Below are positions 44,988 to 54,268 of a stretch of 64,000 nt of DNA, in pieces (position 1 is the stretch's first letter; each line of letters opens with the position of its first letter). The DNA is from Clostridia bacterium. Lineage in GTDB: Bacteria > Bacillota > Clostridia > RGIG6154. Both the position numbers and the translations under genes were made by a program. The notes beneath the pieces are model-generated. The model saw only the letters and a program-made list of their open reading frames with translations, made no database searches and had not been told where the DNA came from. The DNA is taken from contig JAFQQW010000050.1 of the NCBI GenBank assembly GCA_017410375.1, forward strand, positions 48,246 to 112,245. Reading direction: 5' to 3'.

Positions 44988-46574
44988 ATGAAAGAACTCA
45001 AATTTGAAGAACTGACTTTAGAACAAAAGTTTGGCATGGTATATTCTGCTTACTGGACGCCATATTATGACCACGACAGAGAAAACAACGAAAAATGGAT
45101 ACTCGGAATGATCAAAAAAAGAGCGCTTGGTTGTGTATGGATTCAACAAAGTTTGCCCGATGCGGATGAAATGATTAAAAAAGTCCGTGAAGCCGCAGAC
45201 TATCCGATTCTGATCATCACAGATGCAGAAAGTGGAATCGGTGAATACAAAATCGGCAAGCAGAACGCAATAGGCTGTACAGACAGCGAAGAGCACGCTT
45301 ATGCCTTCGGCAAGGCGCTCGGCGTTACCGCGCGCAAAAGAGGCTATAATATTGTTTGTAATCCTCTGCTTGATTTAAGTAAGAATGGCTCTATGCGTTC
45401 AATGGGTTCGGATAAAGAAAGGGTTTTACGCCTCGCAGCAGCAGAAATCCGCGGTATGCATGACGGCGGTGTGTTATCCGTTTGCAAGCATTATCCCGGA
45501 CACTCTCTGACAACAGAACACAAGGATTCTCACATGGAACCGATAGAAGCTCCCGAAACAAAAGAAGAGCTTCTCCAAACCAACCTTTACCCATACATAA
45601 AATTAAATGAGCTGGGACTTTTAGACGGCATTATGACAGGACATCACAAATTTTCAAAGATTGACCCGGAATTCCCCACAAGCCTGTCCAAAAAAACAAT
45701 AGATATTATAAGAGAACAGGGGTTTAACGGATTTACCATAACCGACGCACTTTCCATGCAGGGTGTGGTTGCGGAGTTTGGCTATGAAAAACCCATGGGT
45801 CTTTCAATAGCTGCAGGGAACACCTTTGCACTTCCGTACAGCGCTGCTGTTGAAAAAAAATACAATCAGATTAAAGAAGCTTATGAAAATGGAGTTATCA
45901 CAGACGAAATACTTGATTCGGCAGTAAAAATAGTGCTTGAAACACAGGAAAAAGCTCTTGAAATGTACACAGAAACTGAAATCACAGAGCAGGAAAGAGC
46001 ACTTGCCAAATTAATAAACAAAGACTCTGTTTTTGCAAAAACGGATGACGGTGTTGATTTGCCCATTTCAAAAGACGGAAAGCATTATTTCATACTGATG
46101 GTAAGAAATGAAACCGATGTAAACAGCGAGGGCAAGGTTGAGGTTGATACCTTCTCCAACGGTTGGCATCACCCCTCAAAAATTATCAAAAAGATAGAAG
46201 AAACTTTCCCCAATTCTGTTGTAAGAACGGTTTATGAGTTCCCGACACAGGGGCAGAACTGTAAAGTTTTATCCGAAGTTCCTGACCTTAATCCCGATGA
46301 TGTTGTGTTCATCAGCTTCAGCGAATTTTTAGCTTTTGCAGGCGGTGAAGAAATTACCTACCGAATTGTAAGGCTTCTTGAAGCGTTCCAGAAGACAGAC
46401 CGCATTTCAACACTTATTCACTTCGGAAATCCCAAGGTTTTAGAACCGCTTCCGCATTTTAAGAGAGTAATCATCGGAGGTCAGTCCGAAGAAAGCATTG
46501 AAGCCTGCTTTGATGTACTCTCAGGCGACTATCCCGCAAAAGGCAGTCTTACATATGATGTGAATTTTAAATAG
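44988..46574 (+). CDS. GH3 beta-N-acetylhexosaminidase-like enzyme (NagZ type), paralogue 2
   Basis: 528 residues, closely related to the 30082 protein along its full length. Motifs: TDAESGIGEY, KHYPGHS, the D180-x-H182 dyad in KDSHME, and nucleophile D253 in TITDALSMQ. The KHYPGH and DSH pair is closer to canonical NagZ than paralogue 1, which has KHYPGDS and DTH. The C-terminal alpha/beta domain (375-528) is also shared. It has its own promoter preceded by a precise direct repeat, so its induction differs from paralogue 1. Probable cytoplasmic beta-N-acetylglucosaminidase. Confidence 0.9.
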   Translation: MKELKFEELTLEQKFGMVYSAYWTPYYDHDRENNEKWILGMIKKRALGCVWIQQSLPDADEMIKKVREAADYPILIITDAESGIGEYKIGKQNAIGCTDSEEHAYAFGKALGVTARKRGYNIVCNPLLDLSKNGSMRSMGSDKERVLRLAAAEIRGMHDGGVLSVCKHYPGHSLTTEHKDSHMEPIEAPETKEELLQTNLYPYIKLNELGLLDGIMTGHHKFSKIDPEFPTSLSKKTIDIIREQGFNGFTITDALSMQGVVAEFGYEKPMGLSIAAGNTFALPYSAAVEKKYNQIKEAYENGVITDEILDSAVKIVLETQEKALEMYTETEITEQERALAKLINKDSVFAKTDDGVDLPISKDGKHYFILMVRNETDVNSEGKVEVDTFSNGWHHPSKIIKKIEETFPNSVVRTVYEFPTQGQNCKVLSEVPDLNPDDVVFISFSEFLAFAGGEEITYRIVRLLEAFQKTDRISTLIHFGNPKVLEPLPHFKRVIIGGQSEESIEACFDVLSGDYPAKGSLTYDVNFK

Positions 46575-46600
46575 GTACATATTTTAAAATTTGCTTTACG

Positions 46601-46662
46601 AAAAACTCTATTAACTCATACATTCAATACACATTAGGACAGCAAGATAGAATTGTTGTCCT
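46601..46662. repeat. Interspersed repeat copy 5 with hairpin
   Basis: CTCTATTAACTCATACATTC then AATACACA (46606-46633), followed by AGGACAGCAA/TTGTTGTCCTTTTG, a likely terminator of the GH3 gene. Confidence 0.7.
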
Positions 46663-46710
46663 TTTGTTTTTTATATGATTTCGCATACTATAAGCAAATT
46701 AAATAAAACA

Positions 46711-46737
46711 AAGAAACCGCTGATCCAGCGGTTTCTT
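46711..46737 (-). terminator. Terminator of the LVIVD protein gene
   Basis: Perfect stem AAGAAACCGCTG/CAGCGGTTTCTT; on the minus strand it is followed by TTGTTTTATTTAATT. Confidence 0.85.
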
Positions 46738-46779
46738 GTTTGGCAGGGAAGAGGGGTGCCACCCTTATTCATAATAATT

Positions 46780-49700
46780 TCAGAGTTCAAGATCAGCCAT
46801 GTCGATGGATACGATACCTGCAAAACCTAACGGCAAATAATATCTATCTGCCTCTGCATCGTATATTGCCATGTTGGGATTTGCGGGCAATGCATCATTT
46901 ATCTTAACTGCTGTAGCAGAAGTTCTGTCTTCGCTAAGCTTGAGTATACGTGAATTACCTTTATGACGATGCATTACAAACATATAATCGCCAAGCACAA
47001 CAGGACACTGTCCCATGATTGAACCGTAGTTTGCCATTGGGGTAATCTGATTCTTGATGATTTGCTTTGAGAGGTCTGTTAAATCTAAATCTCCGGGGTT
47101 AAAGCGATAGATATTTCTGCCGGAACTTAGAATAACATGTTTGCCGTCGCTGTCTGCACAAAGACCTGAAATAGAGATGCCGTCAACCCACTGTTTTACG
47201 ATCGGCTCTTGTCTGCCATCCTCACCAAAATCACAAACAAGAACATCTTTCCTGGAGGAGCTCATCATCAAATAACGATTATCAATGCATCCAATGCTCA
47301 TCTGGTTCTGATATACCACCGAAAAGCTTTCTATCTTAGCATTTTCGCTTTCGTACAGTTTAGGAGCGGTCTTATCTCTTAAGTCAAGAACTGTACCCGT
47401 GTTCGCATAGTGTGCTAAAGCAAAGTCTGCATAAGGTGATAACTGAATCTGAACAACGGCTTGCGCAAAAGCCTGGTTGCCTACAAGTGTAAGCTTTGTC
47501 GGATCTTCAGTATTTATTTCGTAGATTGCAACACCTGCGGTTGCTTCTGCGGTATACAGATAGTTTTCAAAAATCTGTACATCCTTTGTAATATCACGAG
47601 AAGCTACTGAACCAACCTTTTCCATGGTGTTCTTATTTAAAATGATAATGCCGTCGGTTCCTGCCGCAAGGTATAAATAATCGCCTTTCACAGCTGCTGC
47701 ACGAATCTGCGTTCCTGAGTTAAAGTATTTCGCATTTTCACCGTACTTTGCCTGATAGTCTAACATGTAGTAAGGTGTGCCTTTTTCCTCAATATCAATT
47801 GTTGAAGTGTTGGCATCGCGGTCTCCTGCGTTAATCGGAAGCTGTACTTCATAAAGATTGTTCTGAACTCCATATTCGCAGGTGCCCATGTACAGCTTAT
47901 CATCATCAATTGCAATACCGATTACGGGATAAGCTCTGCGATTGCTTGAAAGCGGCAGCGAAGTATGGTTTCCGGTTTCAGGATCACGCTGATGTACATA
48001 TATGTCCTCATTGTTCCAAAGGGAGTTGGGGGTAGCAGTACCGAGTGCCTGATACTGTGCTACACGGACAGGATTGTTTGTGTCTTCCACATCATAGATA
48101 TATGCGCCGGCATAAACGTTGGTAGCACATATATACTTGTCACCGTAGGATTCAACACGCCATACGTCGGGGCTGCCTATGTATTCTGCGCCGTCGAAAC
48201 GAACAACAGAAAGTCTTTCGGGGGTTTCAGGGTTTTCAATGTTCCAAAGCTCTAAACCAATGCCCACACCATAGCCCGGTTTGTCTGTTGTTTGATGGGA
48301 ATAAGCATCCGCTAAATTAGCAGTAGGATATATGCGAGCATGTTGTCCTGTTACTGCATATAAAATGCCATCCTTAACCAAAACGCCATCGCCTCTGCCT
48401 GAAATGGGGATAGATTTAAGTATCACAGGCTTGTTAACATCTCTTACATCGCATACTCTTACTACACTTTCCGCCCACACGCCTGCATACACATAGCCGT
48501 TGTAATAGCAAACATTCTGGGTTTCACCTGTAGCGATATTGGATACGAAATGCGGGTCATACAAATCTGCAATGTTAAAAATGGTAATACCGGAGTTACG
48601 GTCTGCTACGTACAGATAATCACCGTGTATATCAAGACCTGAAGACATTTCCAGGGAGTCGATATGACTTGCAAGTACAGGCTTTTCTGGGTTAGTTATG
48701 TCAAATGCAAATACACCATAGTTACGTCCTACGACAACAAGACCTTTTTTATCCTCTGTTAAATCCATTTCTCTGAGCTCGCCATAGAATTCAGTCATGT
48801 AAACCGGCTTAAAGTTACCGCCTTCATCTTTTTTAAGAACATGAAGTCTGTTGTTGCGAAGGGCATACATATAATCATCAACGACTACGCAGTCCATAGA
48901 ACGGTTGTTGGTCATTCCTCTTTCGTCGCCGTCGGTCGGGTTATCTAATAAGCCATCTGTTTCATTGACGGTTACCACACCATAGGTCCAATCCTCGGAT
49001 GCGATCAAATATGTACCTGTTTTTGTCTTGTGGTATGTTTCGGTACTCTTCTCAATTTCAGGCTCGGATACATGGAATTTACCGCCGTCCTCTAAAGTAA
49101 CCTCTACACTTGTTTCGTTACCGGTTGCTGTGAAAGGAAGGTATACTGCAGCCAGCTGTGTGGATACGAAGTAGGAGAAGGTCTGTGTTACCGTATCGCC
49201 CTCTTTTACCGAAATGGTAAGGCGGTGGTTAGAGTCTTCACCGTAGGCATAAACACGGGCATAATAAACATCATTTGCTGTTGTTTCTATGTCAGTGGAT
49301 ATAACATCGGTGTTTTTGGAAAGTGTATAGATTGGTTCATCATATGCTTCTGTATATTTCGGAACTCTGATTTCCAGAGGTTCTCCAAGAGGTGTCAGCT
49401 TTCCGTCATCAGACCATGCATAATATCTTGTTATCATGCCACCTGTGTTGGTGGAGGGAATGGATGTCGAACCCGTTACGCCTTTTGCAAGCGTTGTGGA
49501 GCCATTAAACGTACCGTCTTCCTGATATTCGGTTTTGATAATCCAAGCCGAAATGGTTGCACCGGGTCTTTTGGTCAGATGCAGTTTTCCGTTGCTGTAA
49601 GAAAGCTTTGCAAGGCTCTTGTCGTTTGCATCAAAGCCTGATATTGTGATTGTCGTTTCCTGCGCTTCAAGGGAGGCAATGGACTTGGCTGAAACGGAAA

Positions 49701-51312
49701 CGTTGTAGGTTCCTGCTTCTAAATCCGATGTGTCAACGGTGTAGGTAAGCGCATCAACCTTAGTCGCTGTAACGGCAACACCGTCTATTGTGACAGTGGG
49801 TGCCTTAAACAACGGTATATTAAACTTAAGGGTGGCGATTCCCGGCGTAGTGCTTTCTACGGTATAAGATAAGGAAGTTTCGCCGGATACTTCCCATATT
49901 TCGAGGTCGGAAATTGTGAGACTGCGGGAAGCAGCCTTTTTGCTTGAAAGAACAAACCCAAGCTGTATTTCGCCTTCTCCGGGGAAGGTTTTAAGAGAAC
50001 CTACTGCTTCGCCGTTTCTGTACATCTGCGAGGTAGACTCTGCCCAGTTGATTTCTAAAACGATATCATCTCCGCCGTCCACACTCGAGATAGTCTCATC
50101 GGTTAAGAATGCGGAAGTATGATACTTTTTGTCGGCAGAATCCTGGAGGAACGGCTTATACTGAACATACTTGGTGGCTTCAACAGCGTTAAAGTGAATC
50201 ACAGTTTTGCTGTTATGGTTAGGTGTAAAGCTGTCATTTAAAACGTAATAAGCATTTCCGCAAGAGTCGTTTGGAGGTGCGGTTACTTCAAGCGTAACGC
50301 CGGCTGCATCTGACGATACATTAAATGTTCCGGTATCTTCATTTTTATCTGCAGATATTGCAAAATCACTTGCTGTAAGAGCGGTGGTGTCAGGGAATAA
50401 TAAGCCTTTGTAAACGCTTGCGGCTTTTACCACATATGTATAATCGGCAGCAAGAGAGGTAATGGATTCAGCCGATACGGAAACGGTGTGGTTTCCCACT
50501 GCCAAACCTGCTGTGTCAATGCTATAGGTTGCAGCATTAACTTTTGTTGCTGTAACAGCATTGCCGTTTATGGAAATAGTGGGTTCTTCAAACAACGGCA
50601 TGTTAAACTTAACCTGCGCGGTTCCCTCTGCAGCACTCTCAACTGTGCAGGATAATGCATCCGCGGAGGTTTCCCATACAGAAAGGTCGGAAACTGTGAA
50701 GCTACGGGTGGCAGTTGCTTTATCACTGGAAAGGGCAAAACCAATCTTCATTCCGCCATTTAAAGCTGCTTGGGTAGGGAAGGTTTTGAGTGTTTGGACT
50801 GCTTCACCGTTTCTGTACACCTGAGAGGTGGACGCAGACCAGTCAACGGTTAAAACAATTTCGTCGCCACCATCTGCACTCATAGTGCTTCCATCGGTTA
50901 CATAACCGGTGACATGATGTCTTGTTCCGGTAGAATCTACGAGGAACGGTTTGTACTGCACATACTTGTTGGTTTCAACAGCATTAAAACGTATAACGGT
51001 TGTGCTGTTATAGTCAGGGGTAAAGCTTTCATCTAAAATATAATAAGCATTACCGCAGTTGGCAGTTTCAGGGGCAGTCACCTGAATTAAAGTGCCGTCT
51101 GCACTCGACGACACGGTAAAGGTTGTATCGTCTTTGTTTCTATCTGCATCCAGCGTGAAATCATCTGCTGTAAGAGCTGTGGTGTCAGGGGTTAGTAAGC
51201 TTTTGTAAGTGCTGCTTGCAGCATTTACCGCATAATCGGCATTGAGTGTTGCCATGGACGTCAATGTGACCATTATGCTTAACATGAGCGCGAGAATTTT
51301 TTTTATTCTCAT
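46780..51312 (-). CDS. Large secreted protein with duplicated novel domain and LVIVD beta-propeller
   Basis: 1510 residues; signal peptide 1-33 (ending VNA). Residues about 40-215 and 300-475 are two copies of a roughly 175-residue beta-rich domain (TALTADDF start, CGNAYYILDESFTP, NKYVQYKPFLVDS, DGGDEIVL, SQVYRNGEAV, FTVSDLSVWE end). Each is followed by an Ig-like unit of about 85 residues. Residues 560-800 are mixed beta domains. About 810-1500 form a propeller of LVIVD-type blades (FDITNPEKPVLAS, HGDYLYVADRNSGITIFNIA). The new domain also occurs at 52497. No catalytic residues or anchor are evident; binding or recognition at the surface is likely. Preceded by the shared PocR-AraC-type promoter. 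Confidence 0.85.
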   Translation of the reverse strand: MRIKKILALMLSIMVTLTSMATLNADYAVNAASSTYKSLLTPDTTALTADDFTLDADRNKDDTTFTVSSSADGTLIQVTAPETANCGNAYYILDESFTPDYNSTTVIRFNAVETNKYVQYKPFLVDSTGTRHHVTGYVTDGSTMSADGGDEIVLTVDWSASTSQVYRNGEAVQTLKTFPTQAALNGGMKIGFALSSDKATATRSFTVSDLSVWETSADALSCTVESAAEGTAQVKFNMPLFEEPTISINGNAVTATKVNAATYSIDTAGLAVGNHTVSVSAESITSLAADYTYVVKAASVYKGLLFPDTTALTASDFAISADKNEDTGTFNVSSDAAGVTLEVTAPPNDSCGNAYYVLNDSFTPNHNSKTVIHFNAVEATKYVQYKPFLQDSADKKYHTSAFLTDETISSVDGGDDIVLEINWAESTSQMYRNGEAVGSLKTFPGEGEIQLGFVLSSKKAASRSLTISDLEIWEVSGETSLSYTVESTTPGIATLKFNIPLFKAPTVTIDGVAVTATKVDALTYTVDTSDLEAGTYNVSVSAKSIASLEAQETTITISGFDANDKSLAKLSYSNGKLHLTKRPGATISAWIIKTEYQEDGTFNGSTTLAKGVTGSTSIPSTNTGGMITRYYAWSDDGKLTPLGEPLEIRVPKYTEAYDEPIYTLSKNTDVISTDIETTANDVYYARVYAYGEDSNHRLTISVKEGDTVTQTFSYFVSTQLAAVYLPFTATGNETSVEVTLEDGGKFHVSEPEIEKSTETYHKTKTGTYLIASEDWTYGVVTVNETDGLLDNPTDGDERGMTNNRSMDCVVVDDYMYALRNNRLHVLKKDEGGNFKPVYMTEFYGELREMDLTEDKKGLVVVGRNYGVFAFDITNPEKPVLASHIDSLEMSSGLDIHGDYLYVADRNSGITIFNIADLYDPHFVSNIATGETQNVCYYNGYVYAGVWAESVVRVCDVRDVNKPVILKSIPISGRGDGVLVKDGILYAVTGQHARIYPTANLADAYSHQTTDKPGYGVGIGLELWNIENPETPERLSVVRFDGAEYIGSPDVWRVESYGDKYICATNVYAGAYIYDVEDTNNPVRVAQYQALGTATPNSLWNNEDIYVHQRDPETGNHTSLPLSSNRRAYPVIGIAIDDDKLYMGTCEYGVQNNLYEVQLPINAGDRDANTSTIDIEEKGTPYYMLDYQAKYGENAKYFNSGTQIRAAAVKGDYLYLAAGTDGIIILNKNTMEKVGSVASRDITKDVQIFENYLYTAEATAGVAIYEINTEDPTKLTLVGNQAFAQAVVQIQLSPYADFALAHYANTGTVLDLRDKTAPKLYESENAKIESFSVVYQNQMSIGCIDNRYLMMSSSRKDVLVCDFGEDGRQEPIVKQWVDGISISGLCADSDGKHVILSSGRNIYRFNPGDLDLTDLSKQIIKNQITPMANYGSIMGQCPVVLGDYMFVMHRHKGNSRILKLSEDRTSATAVKINDALPANPNMAIYDAEADRYYLPLGFAGIVSIDMADLEL

Positions 51313-51370
51313 AAAATTTACCTCCTAAAAAAGTATTGCAATACATAGTCTCCTATGCTATACTAAAATA

Positions 51371-51432
51371 AGGATAGCACAAAATTCAGTTCTCTACCTT
51401 TAATTTTGTCGATGAAAGCAAGAAAATTGTCC
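51371..51432 (-). promoter_or_regulatory. Conserved AraC-type operator/promoter, copy 1
   Basis: Read on the minus strand: GGACAATTTTCTTGC, then CGACAAAATTAAAGG, then the -10 region TGTGCTATCCT. The two GACA half-sites start 21 bp apart; first GACA to -10 hexamer is 55 bp. A further GTATTGCAATAC palindrome lies in the leader at 51333-51344. Copies 2 and 3 are at 52386 and 54269. Confidence 0.85.
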
Positions 51433-51454
51433 ACGGAAATCAAGAGGTGATTTT

Positions 51455-52294
51455 ATGTATGATATTAATGCAATAAAAAACTACATACTTTATCTCAAAA
51501 CCAAATGTGATTTATCCGTCAGCTTGCATATGCTGGACTATGGTCAACTTGTTAAGTTAGGCGCTTTGCTCCCTTTTGCTTTTCACGATAACTCCTACTG
51601 TGTCTATGTCAAGACCTGCGAAAAAGCACATGGTCAGTGTTGCCTGGAACAGAATAAGGCGAAAATTAAAAGCCAGAGCGGTTCTTTTCATGGAATATGC
51701 TATGCGGGTGTAAAGGAATATGTTTATCCTATATATAATGGAAAGGATACGGTTGGCATCGTTTGTGTTTCAGGGTATCAAAGCGAAAAGGCAACATACT
51801 ATTTAAATTCAGTTTGCGAAAACTATGATTTGGATTATGAAAAATTAAGCGCATTTTATCGTACACTAAAACCCAAAATTCCGCCCAAGGATGAGATTGA
51901 TACACTCATCCATCCTTTGTGTGAAATGCTTGAGCTTGCCTTTATCCAGTTGCAGGAAAACACCTATTTTCCGCAGAGCTTTGCAGAACGGGTAGCACAC
52001 TATCTGGATATAAATCATACGAAAAAAATCTCTTCCAGAGATGTGTGTGACCATTTTTCCTGCAGCCGCTCTTATATGAGTCGTGAATTTAACCGATACA
52101 CCGGAATGACAATACGGGAATACCTTACCGAGCTTCGTATAAGGGATGCACTCGTATTGTTAGAATCCTCTTCTCTTTCGGTTTCTGAAATCGCATATTC
52201 TGTCGGGTTTAATGATTCTAATTATTTTTCCAGCATTTTTAAGTCTCACGTTGGCGTATCTCCTCAGGAATATCGAAAAAAGCGAACACGATGA
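51455..52294 (+). CDS. PocR-sensor AraC-family regulator
   Basis: 279 residues with GAGGTGATTTT before the ATG. Residues 1-165 are a PocR sensory domain (LGALLPFAFHDNSYCVYVKT, GQCCLEQNKAK, GICYAGVKEYVYPIY with conserved cysteines), which binds small molecules in PduR/PocR-type regulators. Residues 180-279 are the AraC DNA-binding domain (ISSRDVCDHFSCSRSYMSRE, LSVSEIAYSVGFNDSNYFSS, GVSPQEYRKK). It is the only regulator within a 15-kb surface-protein block, and its start is 23 bases from operator copy 1. It is the obvious candidate to control the three matching promoters, and binding there could limit its own expression. Confidence 0.92.
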   Translation: MYDINAIKNYILYLKTKCDLSVSLHMLDYGQLVKLGALLPFAFHDNSYCVYVKTCEKAHGQCCLEQNKAKIKSQSGSFHGICYAGVKEYVYPIYNGKDTVGIVCVSGYQSEKATYYLNSVCENYDLDYEKLSAFYRTLKPKIPPKDEIDTLIHPLCEMLELAFIQLQENTYFPQSFAERVAHYLDINHTKKISSRDVCDHFSCSRSYMSREFNRYTGMTIREYLTELRIRDALVLLESSSLSVSEIAYSVGFNDSNYFSSIFKSHVGVSPQEYRKKRTR

Positions 52295-52331
52295 TTATAC
52301 AGGGTATATAAGCGTTGACATACAAGAAATA

Positions 52332-52366
52332 AAATGTAGGGGCGATCTTAAATCGCCCCTACATTT
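52332..52366 (+). repeat. Perfect 15-bp-stem hairpin (REP-like) after the PocR-AraC gene
   Basis: AAATGTAGGGGCGAT and its exact complement around CTTAA. There is no T-run, so it is better described as a palindromic repeat unit than a classical terminator. Confidence 0.75.
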
Positions 52367-52385
52367 ATAACACCACAATTTCTAT

Positions 52386-52447
52386 GGACGAATTCGGTAA
52401 TTTTAAAGACAAAAGTAAAGGAAAGGGGCACGATGTTGTGTTATATT
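52386..52447 (+). promoter_or_regulatory. Conserved AraC-type operator/promoter, copy 2
   Basis: GGACGAATTCGG, then AAGACAAAAGTAAAGG, then TGTGTTATATT. GAC half-sites at 52387 and 52408 (21 bp); -10 hexamer at 52442, 55 bp from the first. The leader from TTGCAATACC to AGGAGGTA also matches the leader of the 46780 gene. Confidence 0.85.
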
Positions 52448-52496
52448 TATAAATGATGTATTTATATTTTGCAATACCTTTAGGAGGTAGTGTTTT

Positions 52497-54113
52497 ATGA
52501 AAAAAATATCTGTACTTATCTTAAGCATAATGATGGTATTGATGTCGATTATAATGCTCAATGCCAATTATGTGGTAAATGCGGCGGACGACTTATTGGG
52601 ATGTGACACAACAAAACTTACAACGGAGGATTTCACGATAACCGCAGATAAAAACGAAGATACTACAACATTTACTGTAGAGTCGAGTGCGGCAGGCGTT
52701 TCGCTTGAGGTAACCGCACCTTCAACTGACACTTGCGGAAATGCTTATTATGTCTTAAATGATAGTTTTACACCGGACTATAACAGTACAACCGTTATTC
52801 GCTTTAATGCTGTTGAAACCAACAAGTATGTTCAATATAAGCCGTTCATAGAGGATTCTAATGGCGGAAAGTATCATGTTTCCGCTTTTGTAACCGATGG
52901 GCAAACCATAAGTGATGACGGCGGTGATGAAGTGGTTTTAAAGATTAACTGGTCCGGGGAGACATCGAAATTGTACAGAAATGGTGTGGAAATCGGTTAT
53001 CTTAAGACCTTCCCTACACAAGAAGTTTTAAGCAAGGGAATACAGCTTGGTTTTGTTCTTTCAAGTAAACAGGCTGCTTCTCGCAGCTTCACGGTTTCCA
53101 ACCTTGAGGTATGGAAAGAGTCCGGAGAGCCGTATTTGACTTTAAAGGGCGAACCTACTGAGAAATTCTTTGCGGGTGAGTATCAGATTCACGTGCCTGC
53201 TCCCCAAAGAGCCGGGACAGTAAGCTTTACAGTTTTGGGCGTACAATACCAAGACGGACATCTGGTTAGTATCACCCCCAAGACCTTTGATTTTGAGAAA
53301 ATAGATGTTGATACCGAAATGGTTCTGGATGTTACAGTTGCCGATGAAACAGATCAGTTAACCTGCATGGTATGGGAGAGCTTGCGTACAATGAAACCTA
53401 TCATTATGAAGAAGAATTTTGAAAAGATTTTGCCCGATGAAGATGCGCCTTATGCGATTTTAAAATTTGACGATTTGGGACCGGGAACTGTGGAGGCGTT
53501 TCAAAAGGCGATAGACGTTTGTGAAGAAGAAGGCGTGGTGGCATCGCTGGGGCTGATTGGAAAACGGTTCAACGACGAAACAGATCCATCGGTTTATACC
53601 ACCATCCAAAATTGGCATGATAACGGATTTGAAATCTGGCATCACGGATTTGAGCATTCACCGGAAGAATATTCTACCTATACCTATGAACAACAAAAGG
53701 AGTCCTTTGGCAAGGTCCTGGATTTGATACAAGAAAAATGCGGCATTACCATTACTGCATTTGGATCTCCGCATAACAACAGCACCGAGCTTACGCGGGA
53801 TATGATTGAGGAAAATTTCCCGCAAATCAAGGCGATTATGCTGGCGAGCTATGAGGGAACGAATAACATTACCGTTTTGAATAAGCAAGTGCGTTTAGAA
53901 GCTGCCACAGCAGGCGTGATGGCAGATTATCAGACCGTTCAGAACCGCTATGCAAACCGAAGATCAGGGGACGTTATTGTGATGCAGGGACACCCTTCCG
54001 GATGGGACGAGGAAGAACTTTTGAAACTAAAGCTTATCATTCAGTTCTTAAAACAAAAAGGCTGTATTTTTATTACTCCAACTGAGTATGTGAACATGTG
54101 TGTGAACAAATAA
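52497..54113 (+). CDS. Secreted polysaccharide deacetylase (CE4-like) with novel N-terminal domain
   Basis: 538 residues; signal peptide 1-30 (VVNAADD region) closely similar to that of the 46780 protein. Residues 35-205 are the same unknown domain (CGNAYYVLNDSFTP, NKYVQYKPFIEDS, SFTVSNLEVWK). After a short beta linker, residues 315-538 are a NodB-like deacetylase: KFDDLG (D325, D326), H383 and H387 in HHGFEHS as metal ligands, FGSPHN, and VIVMQGHPSGWD near the end. It would remove acetyl or N-acetyl groups from an extracellular polymer. AGGAGG precedes the start, and the gene lies under operator copy 2. Confidence 0.88.
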   Translation: MKKISVLILSIMMVLMSIIMLNANYVVNAADDLLGCDTTKLTTEDFTITADKNEDTTTFTVESSAAGVSLEVTAPSTDTCGNAYYVLNDSFTPDYNSTTVIRFNAVETNKYVQYKPFIEDSNGGKYHVSAFVTDGQTISDDGGDEVVLKINWSGETSKLYRNGVEIGYLKTFPTQEVLSKGIQLGFVLSSKQAASRSFTVSNLEVWKESGEPYLTLKGEPTEKFFAGEYQIHVPAPQRAGTVSFTVLGVQYQDGHLVSITPKTFDFEKIDVDTEMVLDVTVADETDQLTCMVWESLRTMKPIIMKKNFEKILPDEDAPYAILKFDDLGPGTVEAFQKAIDVCEEEGVVASLGLIGKRFNDETDPSVYTTIQNWHDNGFEIWHHGFEHSPEEYSTYTYEQQKESFGKVLDLIQEKCGITITAFGSPHNNSTELTRDMIEENFPQIKAIMLASYEGTNNITVLNKQVRLEAATAGVMADYQTVQNRYANRRSGDVIVMQGHPSGWDEEELLKLKLIIQFLKQKGCIFITPTEYVNMCVNK

Positions 54114-54115
54114 CA

Positions 54116-54154
54116 GCATGCCCTATGGCTTTTGCCACAGGGCATGCTCTTTTT
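54116..54154 (+). terminator. Terminator of the deacetylase gene
   Basis: GCATGCCCT/AGGGCATGC, continued by TGGC/GCCA inside, then TCTTTTT. Confidence 0.95.
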
Positions 54155-54268
54155 GCTATCCCAACATTTATTATGGAACCAATTTTTCTGCTTTTGATAG
54201 TATTTTTTATACATCGATTGACTTGCGGTGCAAAGCATGGTAAAATAAAATTACTCCTTGTGTTTTGT

